From Aquimarina aquimarini (lineage in GTDB: Bacteria; Bacteroidota; Bacteroidia; Flavobacteriales; Flavobacteriaceae), in NCBI RefSeq assembly GCF_900299535.1, contig NZ_OMKE01000002.1, positions 1 to 48,201 of the forward strand: a DNA stretch of 48,201 nt. Direction: 5' to 3'. The notes below the pieces were generated by a model. That model searched no databases. It saw nothing but the letters and a program-made list of their open reading frames with translations, and was not told the DNA's origin. Position numbers and translations under genes: made by a program. Below are positions 36,222 through 44,344 of the stretch, one piece after another (positions within the stretch are counted from its first letter, which is position 1; every line of letters begins with the position of its first letter).

Positions 36222-37313
36222 TTAATCCATAAAGTACCAGAACTTTGGTTCTGTGCCTAAATCTTCTTTTAATCTAAATACCTTTTTATTTTCCAATACC
36301 CAACGTATGGTACTATTGGGATCGAGAAGATTTCCAAATATTCTGGCTCCAGTGGGGCATGCTTCTACACAAGCAGGGTTTTGTCCTTTTCTTGAGCGTT
36401 GTACGCAAAAAGTACACTTCTCCATTACTCCTTTTTTACGCATTCTATTTCCCAGATAATGTTGGTTTTTATTGATTTCATTTTCTGGCACTTCTGGTGC
36501 ACTCCAATTAAACCTTCTCCCATCATAAGGACAAGCGGCCATACAGTATCTACATCCCACACACCAATCATAATCTACCACTACAAGTCCATCTTCTTCT
36601 CGCCAGGTTGCTTGTACAGGGCATACTTCTACACATGGTGGGTTATCACAGTGAAAACATTGAGTTCCCATATAGAAATGCCCTTCTGCAGGGACTTCAT
36701 GATAGTAATTATCATCTGCTTCATTAAAATTGAATCCTTTTCCGTCTTTCATTTCATGAATACGGATGTATTGCATTTGAGAATTTCTGTCTTGATTATT
36801 TTCTTCTACACAGGCATTCACACAATCCATATACCCTTGGCATTTAGAAATATTAAATGCATATCCAAAAAGTACGTCTTCTTGTGCATTCTCTGAGGTC
36901 ATATTAATGGTTTTACCTGTACGCAATTGGTAAGATCTAACCAGTCTATCTACTGTTGCCTTTTTTTCTCCATCGGTCATCAATTTATAGTTCCCTTTAA
37001 ACTGTTCGTCCCAATCAATTTGAGCTTTTTCTTTAGATTCCTCATCTGCTATTACACTACAAGAGGAGGAAACTGCTCCTGCTCCTATCAATAAACTTGC
37101 TGTTAATTTTTTGAAAGCAGTACGACGTCCCATTTGTACATCAAACACTTGATCAAAACCATCTTTGTGTTCACCATCAGGAATAGTGGTATTATCTTCT
37201 ACTTTCTCTTTAGAATGATTGCTACATCCTCCTGAGGATGAATTACAACTACAAGAAGACTTCTTTTTGAGAGTACCTAGATTTAATGAATACCATTTAT
37301 TATTATCGCTCAT
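36222..37313 (-). CDS. Ferredoxin-type FeS subunit (NrfC/DsrO-like), exported
   Basis: 363 residues. About 80 residues precede an internal Tat-like signal GRRTAFKKLTASLLIG. The N-terminal extension has a Cys/Ser cluster (SSCSCNSSSGGC) unlike ordinary family members. The FeS core follows with four 4Fe-4S groups: CQGYMDCVNAC (about 154), CFHCDNPPCVEVCP (about 219), CVGCRYCMAACP (about 251) and CTFCVQRS...CVEACP (about 300). It is the electron-transfer partner of the NrfD-like membrane protein downstream (36-bp gap). A signal far from the start is unusual, though this layout occurs in alternative-complex-like FeS proteins of Bacteroidota. Confidence 0.9.
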   Translation of the reverse strand: MSDNNKWYSLNLGTLKKKSSCSCNSSSGGCSNHSKEKVEDNTTIPDGEHKDGFDQVFDVQMGRRTAFKKLTASLLIGAGAVSSSCSVIADEESKEKAQIDWDEQFKGNYKLMTDGEKKATVDRLVRSYQLRTGKTINMTSENAQEDVLFGYAFNISKCQGYMDCVNACVEENNQDRNSQMQYIRIHEMKDGKGFNFNEADDNYYHEVPAEGHFYMGTQCFHCDNPPCVEVCPVQATWREEDGLVVVDYDWCVGCRYCMAACPYDGRRFNWSAPEVPENEINKNQHYLGNRMRKKGVMEKCTFCVQRSRKGQNPACVEACPTGARIFGNLLDPNSTIRWVLENKKVFRLKEDLGTEPKFWYFMD

Positions 37314-37325
37314 ATCGTAGTTGTA

Positions 37326-37967
37326 TTAGTGTCCTAATTGGTCTTTTCTTTCCTTTATCTTTTGTGTATTGAGTCTAGCTGGCCATTTTTTCTCAAAATG
37401 CGGCTGGTGAGGGTTGTGACAATTTACACAGGTCATTGATGCTCTGGGGGGTGCCCATCCTGCAACTTTTTTACCATGCGCTCCTCCTTTCCAATCATCA
37501 AATTGTGACGAATGACATTGGGCACAGAGCAGGTAACTCTTATTAAAATCCACCTTTTTACCAGTTATCGTAGCCAGATTATCCATATCGTTTCCATTAT
37601 GACAAGTAGCACAATTCATTGCATTTGTATTTGCATGCGCTAATTTGATATCCCAATGTGCTTTTTTACTCTTATGATCTCCTCTTATTTCATTGAGTGG
37701 TTTAGAGTGACACTCTGTACATGAGTACGATTTAATTTTTCCTTTACGTTCGGGTATCATAAATGTATGTTCCCCTTCTGTTATCTTTATTAAATCTGTT
37801 CCTTCTAATAGGTTATCTGATGAAATTAAAACTCCGTGATAACCTTTACTTTTATGCTCTATTTTATCTACAACACTATGATATTCTCCTTCACTATCTT
37901 TGCAGGATATACTCACAGATAGTACAAAAAGTATGAGCAGTTTATATATCTGATTCTTATTCATCAT
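37326..37967 (-). CDS. Tetrahaem c-type cytochrome lipoprotein
   Basis: 213 residues from the ATG at 37967 (a second ATG is at 37964; a longer frame would overlap napB further). A lipoprotein signal ends in LSVSISC (Cys about 21). Four CxxCH motifs follow: CTECH (about 81), CATCH (about 117), CAQCH (about 144) and CVNCH (about 175), with many free His residues for axial ligation. It looks like the NapM/cytochrome c3-type carriers of delta-proteobacterial and Bacteroidota nap clusters. It overlaps the napB stop by about 10 bp and lies 12 bp before the FeS gene, so it likely links the FeS/NrfD pair to NapAB. Confidence 0.9.
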   Translation of the reverse strand: MMNKNQIYKLLILFVLSVSISCKDSEGEYHSVVDKIEHKSKGYHGVLISSDNLLEGTDLIKITEGEHTFMIPERKGKIKSYSCTECHSKPLNEIRGDHKSKKAHWDIKLAHANTNAMNCATCHNGNDMDNLATITGKKVDFNKSYLLCAQCHSSQFDDWKGGAHGKKVAGWAPPRASMTCVNCHNPHQPHFEKKWPARLNTQKIKERKDQLGH

Positions 37968-38661
37968 AATTGGTTTGTCTTGAGAAAACATTATGGTCTA
38001 CTTGTTCTATAACTGATGGTAAGTGACATTGCCTACAATTAATCCTCTCTGGGTGTGTCACTCTTATTTCCTTGGGCGCGCTAGGCCCTGCATGGCAAGA
38101 AATACAATTCTCTCTCATCTGTAATTGATGAGGAATCATAGGTGGGCTTCCTGACAATGCATTGTTGATCCCTTCTCCTACTTTAGGTGGTTGCGCTTTC
38201 GCGAAAGCAAACTCTTTAAAAGTAGTATTGGTATTTTTTGTTACGTGACATTGGCGACAATTAACCATTTCTGGATGTGGTGTCACTGGTGCATACGCAT
38301 TAAATTTTTCTACAAACCCACCATTTTGATGACATTGTATACAGGTGTTACCTCCTAGACTACGTTCCTTTTTGACAGGATGAGGAATGCTTGGTGGCGC
38401 ACCAGGATAGGCTCTATTATCATAATAGTCTTTAAGCGTACGCTGGTGGTTTTCATCTACGGGTATATTTGCATACCCCAATCCAGCATCATCAAATCGT
38501 CTAAAAACCCCACTTTCAGAAGGAATATATTTCCCTGTGGGAGTTTCAATAATAGGCGTATATGCTTCTTCTAATCCTTGTTGATAACTGTAATTCCAAA
38601 TAACGATAAACGCTATAAAGATGATTACAAAAAATGATATGATTCCGAGTCTTTTTCTCAT
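37957..38661 (-). CDS. napB: NapB-like cytochrome c, tetrahaem by internal duplication
   Basis: 234 residues with an N-terminal anchor (about 5-23). The NapB hallmark RAYPGAPPSIPH (about 83-94) precedes CIQCH and CRQCH. A second unit then repeats the same order: GSPPMIPH, CISCH, THPERINCRQCH. Ordinary NapB is a dihaem protein of about 150 residues; this one has four haems because its dihaem unit occurs twice. It receives electrons from the next-encoded tetrahaem cytochrome and passes them to NapA in the periplasm. The napA stop lies 3 bp upstream. A 14-bp perfect palindrome is embedded in the coding sequence between the two units. Confidence 0.9.
   Translation of the reverse strand: MRKRLGIISFFVIIFIAFIVIWNYSYQQGLEEAYTPIIETPTGKYIPSESGVFRRFDDAGLGYANIPVDENHQRTLKDYYDNRAYPGAPPSIPHPVKKERSLGGNTCIQCHQNGGFVEKFNAYAPVTPHPEMVNCRQCHVTKNTNTTFKEFAFAKAQPPKVGEGINNALSGSPPMIPHQLQMRENCISCHAGPSAPKEIRVTHPERINCRQCHLPSVIEQVDHNVFSRQTNYDE
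38195..38208. repeat. Perfect 14-bp palindrome inside napB
   Basis: GCTTTCGCGAAAGC is a perfect palindrome in coding sequence, more GC-rich than its surroundings. Short palindromes of this form are, as I recall, over-represented in marine flavobacterial genomes; I see it once here. Confidence 0.8.
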
Positions 38662-38664
38662 AGC

Positions 38665-40992
38665 CTATACTTTTTGAACCTTAACGGCACATTTTTTATA
38701 ATCTGGCTCTTTAGAAATCGGGCAGAAAGCATCTAGTGTAACGTCATTAATAAGCATATTTTCATCGAAGAAAGGCACGAATACTTGTCCTTTTGTTGGC
38801 AATCCTCTTTCATTGATGGATGCTGGTAGTACGCAAGAACCCCTTCTTGATGATACTTTTATGTTTTCTCCATTTCTAATCCCTAATTTTTTTGCATCAT
38901 CTGGATGAAATTCTACGTATGCATTAGGCATAGCCTGGTGTAATACAGGTATTCTACGTGTCATTGACCCTGTATGCCAGTGTTCTACCACACGTCCTGT
39001 ATTTAGCCAGAAAGGATATTCTTGATCTGGTTTTTCAGGAGCTTCTTCAAAAGGGCGTTGCCATATCACGGCTTTTCCATCTGGTTTTCCATAAAAATGA
39101 AAAGCTTCGTCATTTGAACAAGCAGGGTCATATTTAGCATTAAATCGCCATTGTGTAGATTTTCCATTTACATAAGGCCAAATCGCTCCAGACTCTTTTT
39201 TGAGAACTTCTAGTGGTGCCATTCCGTGTTTTGCACCTTCGTGAAATTGTCTGTACTCGTTGTATATTTCTTCTACATGATTTTCTTTGCTGTAAGGAAA
39301 TAAATCGCCATACCCCATTCGCTTTGCTACCTCAATAAACATCCAAGCATCTGCTGTTGCTTCTCCTGGAGCCTCTACCATTTTATTCCAGTGCTGAGTT
39401 CTACGCTCGGAGTTACCATACAATCCACTCTTTTCAATATGCCAAGCCGCTGGAAGGATAACATCTGCAACATCTGAAGTAGGTGTTGGAAACACATCAG
39501 AAACGACTACGAAGCATGATTTTTTTTCCATTGCTGGACGATATCTACCAGTTTTAGGTAATGAAACCAAAGGATTAGTAGCCTGTGTCCATATAAACTT
39601 AATATCTCCACGATCTACAGCTCTAAACATTTCTGTAGCGTGATAGGTTGGTTTTGAAGGAATACGCTCAACAGGCACTTTCCAAATCTTAGCAGCCAGT
39701 TCTCTGTGTTTTTTATTCATCACAACTCCTTTGGGTAGTTTGTGTGTAAATGTGCCTACTTCTCTAGCAGTACCGCAAGCAGAAGGTTGACCTGTTAATG
39801 AAAAAGGACCGTTTCCTGGTTGCGAAATTTTTCCAGTGAGTAAATGAATGTTGTAAACAAGATTATTCATCCACGTTCCACGTGTATGTTGGTTCATTCC
39901 CATACACCAGTAAGAGACTACTTTATTATTTGGGTTTCCATAAATAGATGCCAAGTATTTAATGTCTTTTACTGATACTTTAGAATATTTAGAAACTTTT
40001 TCAGGGCTATAATCTTTTAGGAACTCCTTATACGCTTCGAAATCAATTTTCTCTGGCTTATCTTTAAATTTATACTTATCTTCTAGACCATACCCCATAT
40101 TTGTTAGTCCCTTACTAAAGCTACAATGCTTTTCAACAAAGGATTTATTTACCCATCCATTTTTTATAATCTCATAACAAATGGCATTTGCCACTGCTAA
40201 ATCTGTTTGTGGTTCAAACAAGATAGACTTATCAGACGCTGTGCTTGAACGTGTAGTTCTTGTTGCAAAATCAATAATCTTTGCACCACGCAGAGATTTT
40301 TGTTCTAACATTCTTGAGAATAATACAGGATGCATTTCTGCCATATTATTTCCCCAAGTAACAAAGTAATCTGCATGGTCAATATCTTCATAACATCCCA
40401 TAGGCTCATCTGCACCAAAAGAGGTTAAGAACCCAGCAACAGCACTTGCCATACAAAGGCGTGCGTTGCAATCAAGATTATTTGTCCCTATGGCTCCTTT
40501 CATCAATTTAGAAGCAACATAACCTTCAGGAATAGTTGATTGCCCAGAGGTATACATCGCGACAGAATCTTTTCCGTGACTTGCAATAGTCTCTTTCATT
40601 TTATTGGCAACAATATCTAAGGCTTCATCAAGAGGTGTTTGCACATAACGACCATTTTTCTTTACTAATGCGTGAGTTAATCTATCCTTAGATTGTATAC
40701 ACATTATTTGGTGATACCCTTTTACACACAGTAATCCTTTGTTTACTGAGCAGTTTGGGTCACCTTTTACAGCTACTGCTTTCCCGTTTTCTGTACCTAC
40801 CAAAATCCCGCAACCTACTCCACAAAAACGACAGGGTCCTTTTTTCCAATTTAGATTTACATTGTCAGGTATTCCTTTTTCTTGCTCATCGGCAAATAGT
40901 ATTCCCGGAAACATCGATGCTGCTGCTGTCATTGCAGATAACATAGCCATCTTTTTTATAAAACTTCTTCTGTTAGAAAGGGAGGTATACAT
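38665..40992 (-). CDS. napA: Periplasmic nitrate reductase catalytic subunit NapA
   Basis: 775 residues of the Mo-bis-MGD family. A Tat signal (NRRSFIKK at 7-14, hydrophobic to about 33) directs folded export. The 4Fe-4S ligands are C54, C57, C61 and C89 (CRFCGVGC...LCVKGY). The Mo ligand is the Cys in NARLCMASAVAGF (C180), followed by GADEPMGCYEDIDHAD. The C-terminal MGD-binding domain has LNTGRVVEHWHTGSMTRR and ANVEFHPDD-type (AYVEFHPDDA) motifs. It reduces nitrate to nitrite, the substrate of NrfA in the same locus. Assimilatory NasA is a relative, but the Tat signal and NapB/NapD neighbours decide for NapA. Confidence 0.97.
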   Translation of the reverse strand: MYTSLSNRRSFIKKMAMLSAMTAAASMFPGILFADEQEKGIPDNVNLNWKKGPCRFCGVGCGILVGTENGKAVAVKGDPNCSVNKGLLCVKGYHQIMCIQSKDRLTHALVKKNGRYVQTPLDEALDIVANKMKETIASHGKDSVAMYTSGQSTIPEGYVASKLMKGAIGTNNLDCNARLCMASAVAGFLTSFGADEPMGCYEDIDHADYFVTWGNNMAEMHPVLFSRMLEQKSLRGAKIIDFATRTTRSSTASDKSILFEPQTDLAVANAICYEIIKNGWVNKSFVEKHCSFSKGLTNMGYGLEDKYKFKDKPEKIDFEAYKEFLKDYSPEKVSKYSKVSVKDIKYLASIYGNPNNKVVSYWCMGMNQHTRGTWMNNLVYNIHLLTGKISQPGNGPFSLTGQPSACGTAREVGTFTHKLPKGVVMNKKHRELAAKIWKVPVERIPSKPTYHATEMFRAVDRGDIKFIWTQATNPLVSLPKTGRYRPAMEKKSCFVVVSDVFPTPTSDVADVILPAAWHIEKSGLYGNSERRTQHWNKMVEAPGEATADAWMFIEVAKRMGYGDLFPYSKENHVEEIYNEYRQFHEGAKHGMAPLEVLKKESGAIWPYVNGKSTQWRFNAKYDPACSNDEAFHFYGKPDGKAVIWQRPFEEAPEKPDQEYPFWLNTGRVVEHWHTGSMTRRIPVLHQAMPNAYVEFHPDDAKKLGIRNGENIKVSSRRGSCVLPASINERGLPTKGQVFVPFFDENMLINDVTLDAFCPISKEPDYKKCAVKVQKV

Positions 40993-41003
40993 ACATTAAT
41001 TTT

Positions 41004-41234
41004 TTATGGTGTGTTAAATCCAGAAACCATTGCCAAAAGTTTTAAACTTTCTATTGCTTCCAATTTTTCTTTAAGATTTTCTTCTTCTTTTCCAGTTTCT
41101 GTATCTGTTACAAGTACTATAAGTTCTTTATTTTCTGCTGGTACTATTTGACACTGATCAATAACCGATAGTGCTTTAATAAGTTCTTTTTTTCTACCGC
41201 TATGCGGGTGTACCAAATAACTTTTTATAGGCAT
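41004..41234 (-). CDS. napD: NapD-like chaperone for the NapA Tat signal
   Basis: 76 residues with a ferredoxin-like fold pattern: MPIKSYLVHPHSGRKKELI at the start, CQIVPAENKELIVLVTDTE in the middle and a short C-terminal strand. NapD binds the NapA twin-arginine signal to hold back export until the cofactor is inserted. It is shorter than the 80-90 residues of enteric NapD. It is the first gene of the respiratory transcript, 11 bp before napA, under two Crp/Fnr-type sites. Confidence 0.85.
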   Translation of the reverse strand: MPIKSYLVHPHSGRKKELIKALSVIDQCQIVPAENKELIVLVTDTETGKEEENLKEKLEAIESLKLLAMVSGFNTP

Positions 41235-41372
41235 AACTAATGGTCTGTTTTTTATTATTTTTTATCTATTTTTTCTGTATCAGAAAAATACTTTTCAAGA
41301 GGGGCTATTACATCTTTTTTACAAGAATACTGTACTTTTATATCGAAAATTAAGACATTTTTATCCGAATTA

Positions 41373-41388
41373 CATGACATTTATCATG
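41373..41388. promoter_or_regulatory. Crp/Fnr-type palindrome, napD-proximal
   Basis: CATGACATTTATCATG fits YATGAY-W4-RTCATR, centred about 146 bp upstream of the napD ATG. It is the nearer of two sites in the 508-bp gap 41235-41742, which holds no gene and ends with the porin terminator. Confidence 0.7.
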
Positions 41389-41498
41389 CCTCACAACAAC
41401 ACGTCTCAACTACATGGAAATCAATTACTTAAATTACTTATTTATACTATTTCTACATAAGAAATTAGTCATAAAAACAGTACAAAACAGTAGCATCA

Positions 41499-41520
41499 AA
41501 ACATGACTTTTATCATGTTT
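41499..41520. promoter_or_regulatory. Crp/Fnr-type palindrome, napD-distal
   Basis: The core CATGACTTTTATCATG (41502-41517) has AAA/TTT outer flanks, making a 22-bp dyad almost equal to that upstream of the 597-residue gene. Its centre is 129 bp from the napD-proximal site. Confidence 0.7.
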
Positions 41521-41674
41521 CTAATTTTGTATTTTATTAGAAATACTATCAATAAAAATTGCTAATTATACACTCAGATATCTGTCTTATCAAAATCAAT
41601 AAAAATGTTTTTATTAATTACTCAGTCTTCTTAAATTATTTCATATTAGCAATTGATTTTATAGGTAGTTTTAT

Positions 41675-41718
41675 ACAAAAAAGAAAGGCACGCACTAATT
41701 AAATGTGTCATACCTTTC
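41675..41718 (-). terminator. Terminator of the porin gene
   Basis: On the minus strand GAAAGGUAUG pairs with CGUGCCUUUC (10 bp, two G-U pairs; 41709-41718 with 41683-41692), followed by UUUUUUG. It stops read-through from the porin into the nap promoter region. Confidence 0.75.
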
Positions 41719-41742
41719 CAATCAACTAACTAAGTCATATAC

Positions 41743-43029
41743 TCATTGGTTTCCTTTATTAAAATTGGCTTTGAAAAGGTTTGGATTGATAACTAATTGA
41801 ACCCATCCCCAGTTATTTATATTATCATCAGGTCTTCCTTTTAGTATACCCATACTTTCTGAAGCAAACATGTGAGAATATCCTATGTTTAATTTTACAT
41901 TTTTCATCAATTTCTGATTAAAAACAACATCAATTTCAGTACCCAAATATTTATCTTCATCTCCAAGTAGATCAGCATTAGCCATAAAATAATGTCCTTT
42001 TAGTAGTAGATTAGATTTCTTGCCTGTGGTAAAAATCATTTTTGCATAGAAATCATTGAGTCCAACATTGTTTGCGTGATTACCTACATAGAAGTAATCC
42101 ATAAATCCATTAAACTTATGGTTGGTTCCGTATAATGGGAAAAATGATTTATTCTTATCATCTCCTGCCTGGTCTGTACCACTTAAAACTTCGACCCCTA
42201 AACCATATAAAACTTTTTCTGATTTATAGGTTCCTTCTAAAGAAAGTTGATAGGCACTTAAATCTGTTACTGCATCAGCTTTACCGAACTGGTAATATGC
42301 ACTACCTGACAACTTAATTTTTTTGATAGGGAGCGTAAAATAAGATCCTGCAGTTTGTCTATAAAAAACTCCATCTGGTTCATCATTATTAGTTCCTGTA
42401 TATTTTTGAAATCCTGTGTTCAAAAACAAAAGGCTAGCAGAACTATTTCCCCATGATTTTTTTAGGTACCCGTATTGCATAGCTTTATAAGTAAAAAAGC
42501 CTTGAATAGAAAAATCATTTCCTTCATTTGATTGATTTTCTTGACTAAATGCCCCTCCTATATCTGCCATTAAGCCTTCTTTTTTATACTTGATAATTGC
42601 AGCATCATGAAAACGTCCTTGCATCGCCCAATCTAACCCTCCGAATATACGTTGGTCATCATAAGAGATCACTTGTCTACCTACTTTTACTGACAAATTC
42701 TCATTTACAAATAGTTGACCCCATGCCTGAAATAAAGAAAATGAATCATTACCATCAATCGGTAATATTTGTCTGGTATCTCCCCATGTACTCACATCTT
42801 GTAGACTGACAAATAATTTTAACTTTTCTGCCTGATATCCAATATTTAATCTGGAACGTTGTGCTACAAAAGCGGCTGGTTCTGCATTATCAGGAAAAAG
42901 GTTGTTAAAGCCATGACGGTATTCAAAACGAGTTCTCAAATCTGCATCTACACTAAGCTGTGCCTGAGTTTGAGTTGAAAAAATGACTATAAATAGAAGT
43001 AAGATAGAAATGCTGTTTTTTAATCTCAT
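41743..43029 (-). CDS. Outer-membrane porin, alginate-export-like beta-barrel
   Basis: 428 residues with a signal peptide cut near residue 23 (IFSTQTQAQ). It continues as a beta-barrel with the alginate-export/porin pattern: DADLRTRFEYRHGF, AFVAQRSRLNIGYQAEKLKLF, VGRQVISYDDQRIFGGLDW, and a strand-turn periodicity to the end. Such barrels often accompany flavobacterial nap, nar or nos clusters and are taken to pass nitrate, nitrite or another small anion; that substrate is inferred from position only. It is divergent from the cytochrome c gene with a shared Crp/Fnr-type site, and ends in a terminator before the nap promoter. Confidence 0.85.
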   Translation of the reverse strand: MRLKNSISILLLFIVIFSTQTQAQLSVDADLRTRFEYRHGFNNLFPDNAEPAAFVAQRSRLNIGYQAEKLKLFVSLQDVSTWGDTRQILPIDGNDSFSLFQAWGQLFVNENLSVKVGRQVISYDDQRIFGGLDWAMQGRFHDAAIIKYKKEGLMADIGGAFSQENQSNEGNDFSIQGFFTYKAMQYGYLKKSWGNSSASLLFLNTGFQKYTGTNNDEPDGVFYRQTAGSYFTLPIKKIKLSGSAYYQFGKADAVTDLSAYQLSLEGTYKSEKVLYGLGVEVLSGTDQAGDDKNKSFFPLYGTNHKFNGFMDYFYVGNHANNVGLNDFYAKMIFTTGKKSNLLLKGHYFMANADLLGDEDKYLGTEIDVVFNQKLMKNVKLNIGYSHMFASESMGILKGRPDDNINNWGWVQLVINPNLFKANFNKGNQ

Positions 43030-43135
43030 TATAAAAATTATTTAATATTTATTGATATACTTTTCAATACTAAGTCCCCAAAATGGTACGCTGTTAATTA
43101 CAAATTCAAAAATAAAAGACTAATTTATCTTAAAT

Positions 43136-43151
43136 TATGATAATTGTCATA
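43136..43151. promoter_or_regulatory. Crp/Fnr-type palindrome between porin and cytochrome c genes
   Basis: TATGATAATTGTCATA fits YATGAY-W4-RTCATR, centred about 115 bp from the porin ATG and about 100 bp from the cytochrome ATG. A further short dyad, GTCATTTATAATGAC (43186-43200), lies between it and the cytochrome start. Confidence 0.65.
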
Positions 43152-43242
43152 TTTATCCCCTTTTCCTACCTTTAATTTTGTGACTGTCATTTATAATGAC
43201 GTTTCCTTAAAAAAAGGAAATTATAATTTAAAATCCATTGAC

Positions 43243-43749
43243 ATGATTACATTTAATAGGTTGGTTTTCTTTATTACAACAATGATACTAATAGGTTGTG
43301 GTGGAAAAGAAGAAAAAAAAGAGTCACAAATAACAATTGGAAAAAGGACAAAAACTGAAATACAAGTACAAAAACCAACCTCTAAAAAAGTTCCCGCTTC
43401 TCAACGAATTACTTTAGATAATAAAGGTGTTGGGAAAATAAAATCGATCAAACTTGACTCCAAAATCAATCAAGAAATGGTAAAAAGGGGTGCTGTATTA
43501 TTTAAAACCACTTGTACCGCATGTCATAAAATAGATAGGAGGTTTATTGGTTCTTCTGTAAAAGGAATTATGAACAGAAGAAGTCCTGAATGGATCATGA
43601 ATATGATTCTTGATCCTCAATTAATGGTTAAACAAGATCAAACAGCTAAAGACTTATTGGCCGAATTCAATGGTGCTAGAATGGTGAATCAAGGACTGAC
43701 AGAGGATCAGGTGCGTGATATTCTGGAATACTTCAGAACGTTATACTAG
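43243..43749 (+). CDS. Monohaem cytochrome c lipoprotein
   Basis: 168 residues from the ATG at 43243, chosen because a lipoprotein signal begins there (FFITTMILIGCGG, Cys about 19); the earlier in-frame Met falls in the promoter region. A basic Lys/Thr linker (about 25-80) leads to a class I cytochrome domain with CTACHK (about 88-93), the fold core and a distal Met near LMVKQ, ending in DQVRDILEYFRTLY. It is anchored to the outer or inner membrane and should carry single electrons in the periplasm. Related cytochromes often sit beside nos or nap genes in Bacteroidota. Divergent from the porin. Confidence 0.88.
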   Translation: MITFNRLVFFITTMILIGCGGKEEKKESQITIGKRTKTEIQVQKPTSKKVPASQRITLDNKGVGKIKSIKLDSKINQEMVKRGAVLFKTTCTACHKIDRRFIGSSVKGIMNRRSPEWIMNMILDPQLMVKQDQTAKDLLAEFNGARMVNQGLTEDQVRDILEYFRTLY

Positions 43750-43916
43750 TTTTTTATTCTATAAAGAGATTTTTCTTTTTCCTTTTTTAAGCATTATCAA
43801 CTTTCTCATCACAAATAGTCTTTTAAAAATCAATCAATTACAAAAATGCTATTTCACCTGATTAAAAGAAGGAAAATCGGTAGCGAAAAATATTTTAAAA
43901 AAAATCATCAGGATAC

Positions 43917-43946
43917 TTGCAAAAATCCCAATGTGTTGTATATTTG
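43917..43946 (+). promoter_or_regulatory. Sigma-A promoter of tRNA-Arg
   Basis: TTG at 43917-43919 and TATATTTG at 43939-43946 are separated by 19 nt, matching the Bacteroidota -33/-7 consensus (TTG ... TAnnTTTG). The tRNA begins 89 bp downstream. The rest of 43750-44034 shows no gene. Confidence 0.8.
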
Positions 43947-44034
43947 CGGCGCTGAAAACGTCAAGTATCAGCAAAAAATATAAAAGAGAAATTAACTGAT
44001 TTTAGTTTTTAATATCTCTTACAAATGACATATT

Positions 44035-44108
44035 GGTCGCGTAGCTCAGTTGGATAGAGCATCTGCCTTCTAAGCAGACGGTCACAGGTTCGAATCCTGT
44101 CGCGATCA
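44035..44108 (+). tRNA. tRNA-Arg (anticodon UCU)
   Basis: A 74-nt cloverleaf. The acceptor arms GGTCGCG and CGCGATC pair with one G-U; the D-arm is GCTC...GAGC; the anticodon stem TCTGC/GCAGA encloses CTTCTAA with anticodon TCT; the T-arm ACAGG-TTCGAAT-CCTGT is standard; the discriminator is A. CCA is not encoded (next bases CAA). It reads AGA, the common Arg codon of this AT-rich genome. Confidence 0.97.
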
Positions 44109-44116
44109 CAACACTC

Positions 44117-44150
44117 AAACCCTCTATAAGTAGAGGGTTTTGTTGTTTTT
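44117..44150 (+). terminator. Terminator of tRNA-Arg
   Basis: AAACCCTCTA (44117-44126) pairs perfectly with TAGAGGGTTT (44131-44140) around loop TAAG, then TGTTGTTTTT. A textbook intrinsic terminator, 8 bp after the tRNA. The 44151-44344 stretch has no gene. Confidence 0.95.
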
Positions 44151-44344
44151 AAGCTTTTTTATTTGATTAAAAAAACATCTTTAAAAGTTCTTTTTACACC
44201 ATTTTATATCAAAAAACATTAGATTTATTAGATAATTGTTAGACAATTTGAAGGTATGATTGAAACAGAAATAGTAATTGCTACAAAGAATAAAAAGAAA
44301 AAACTTCTCAATTTTTAGTCAAATAGTAAAGATTTAATAAAAAA

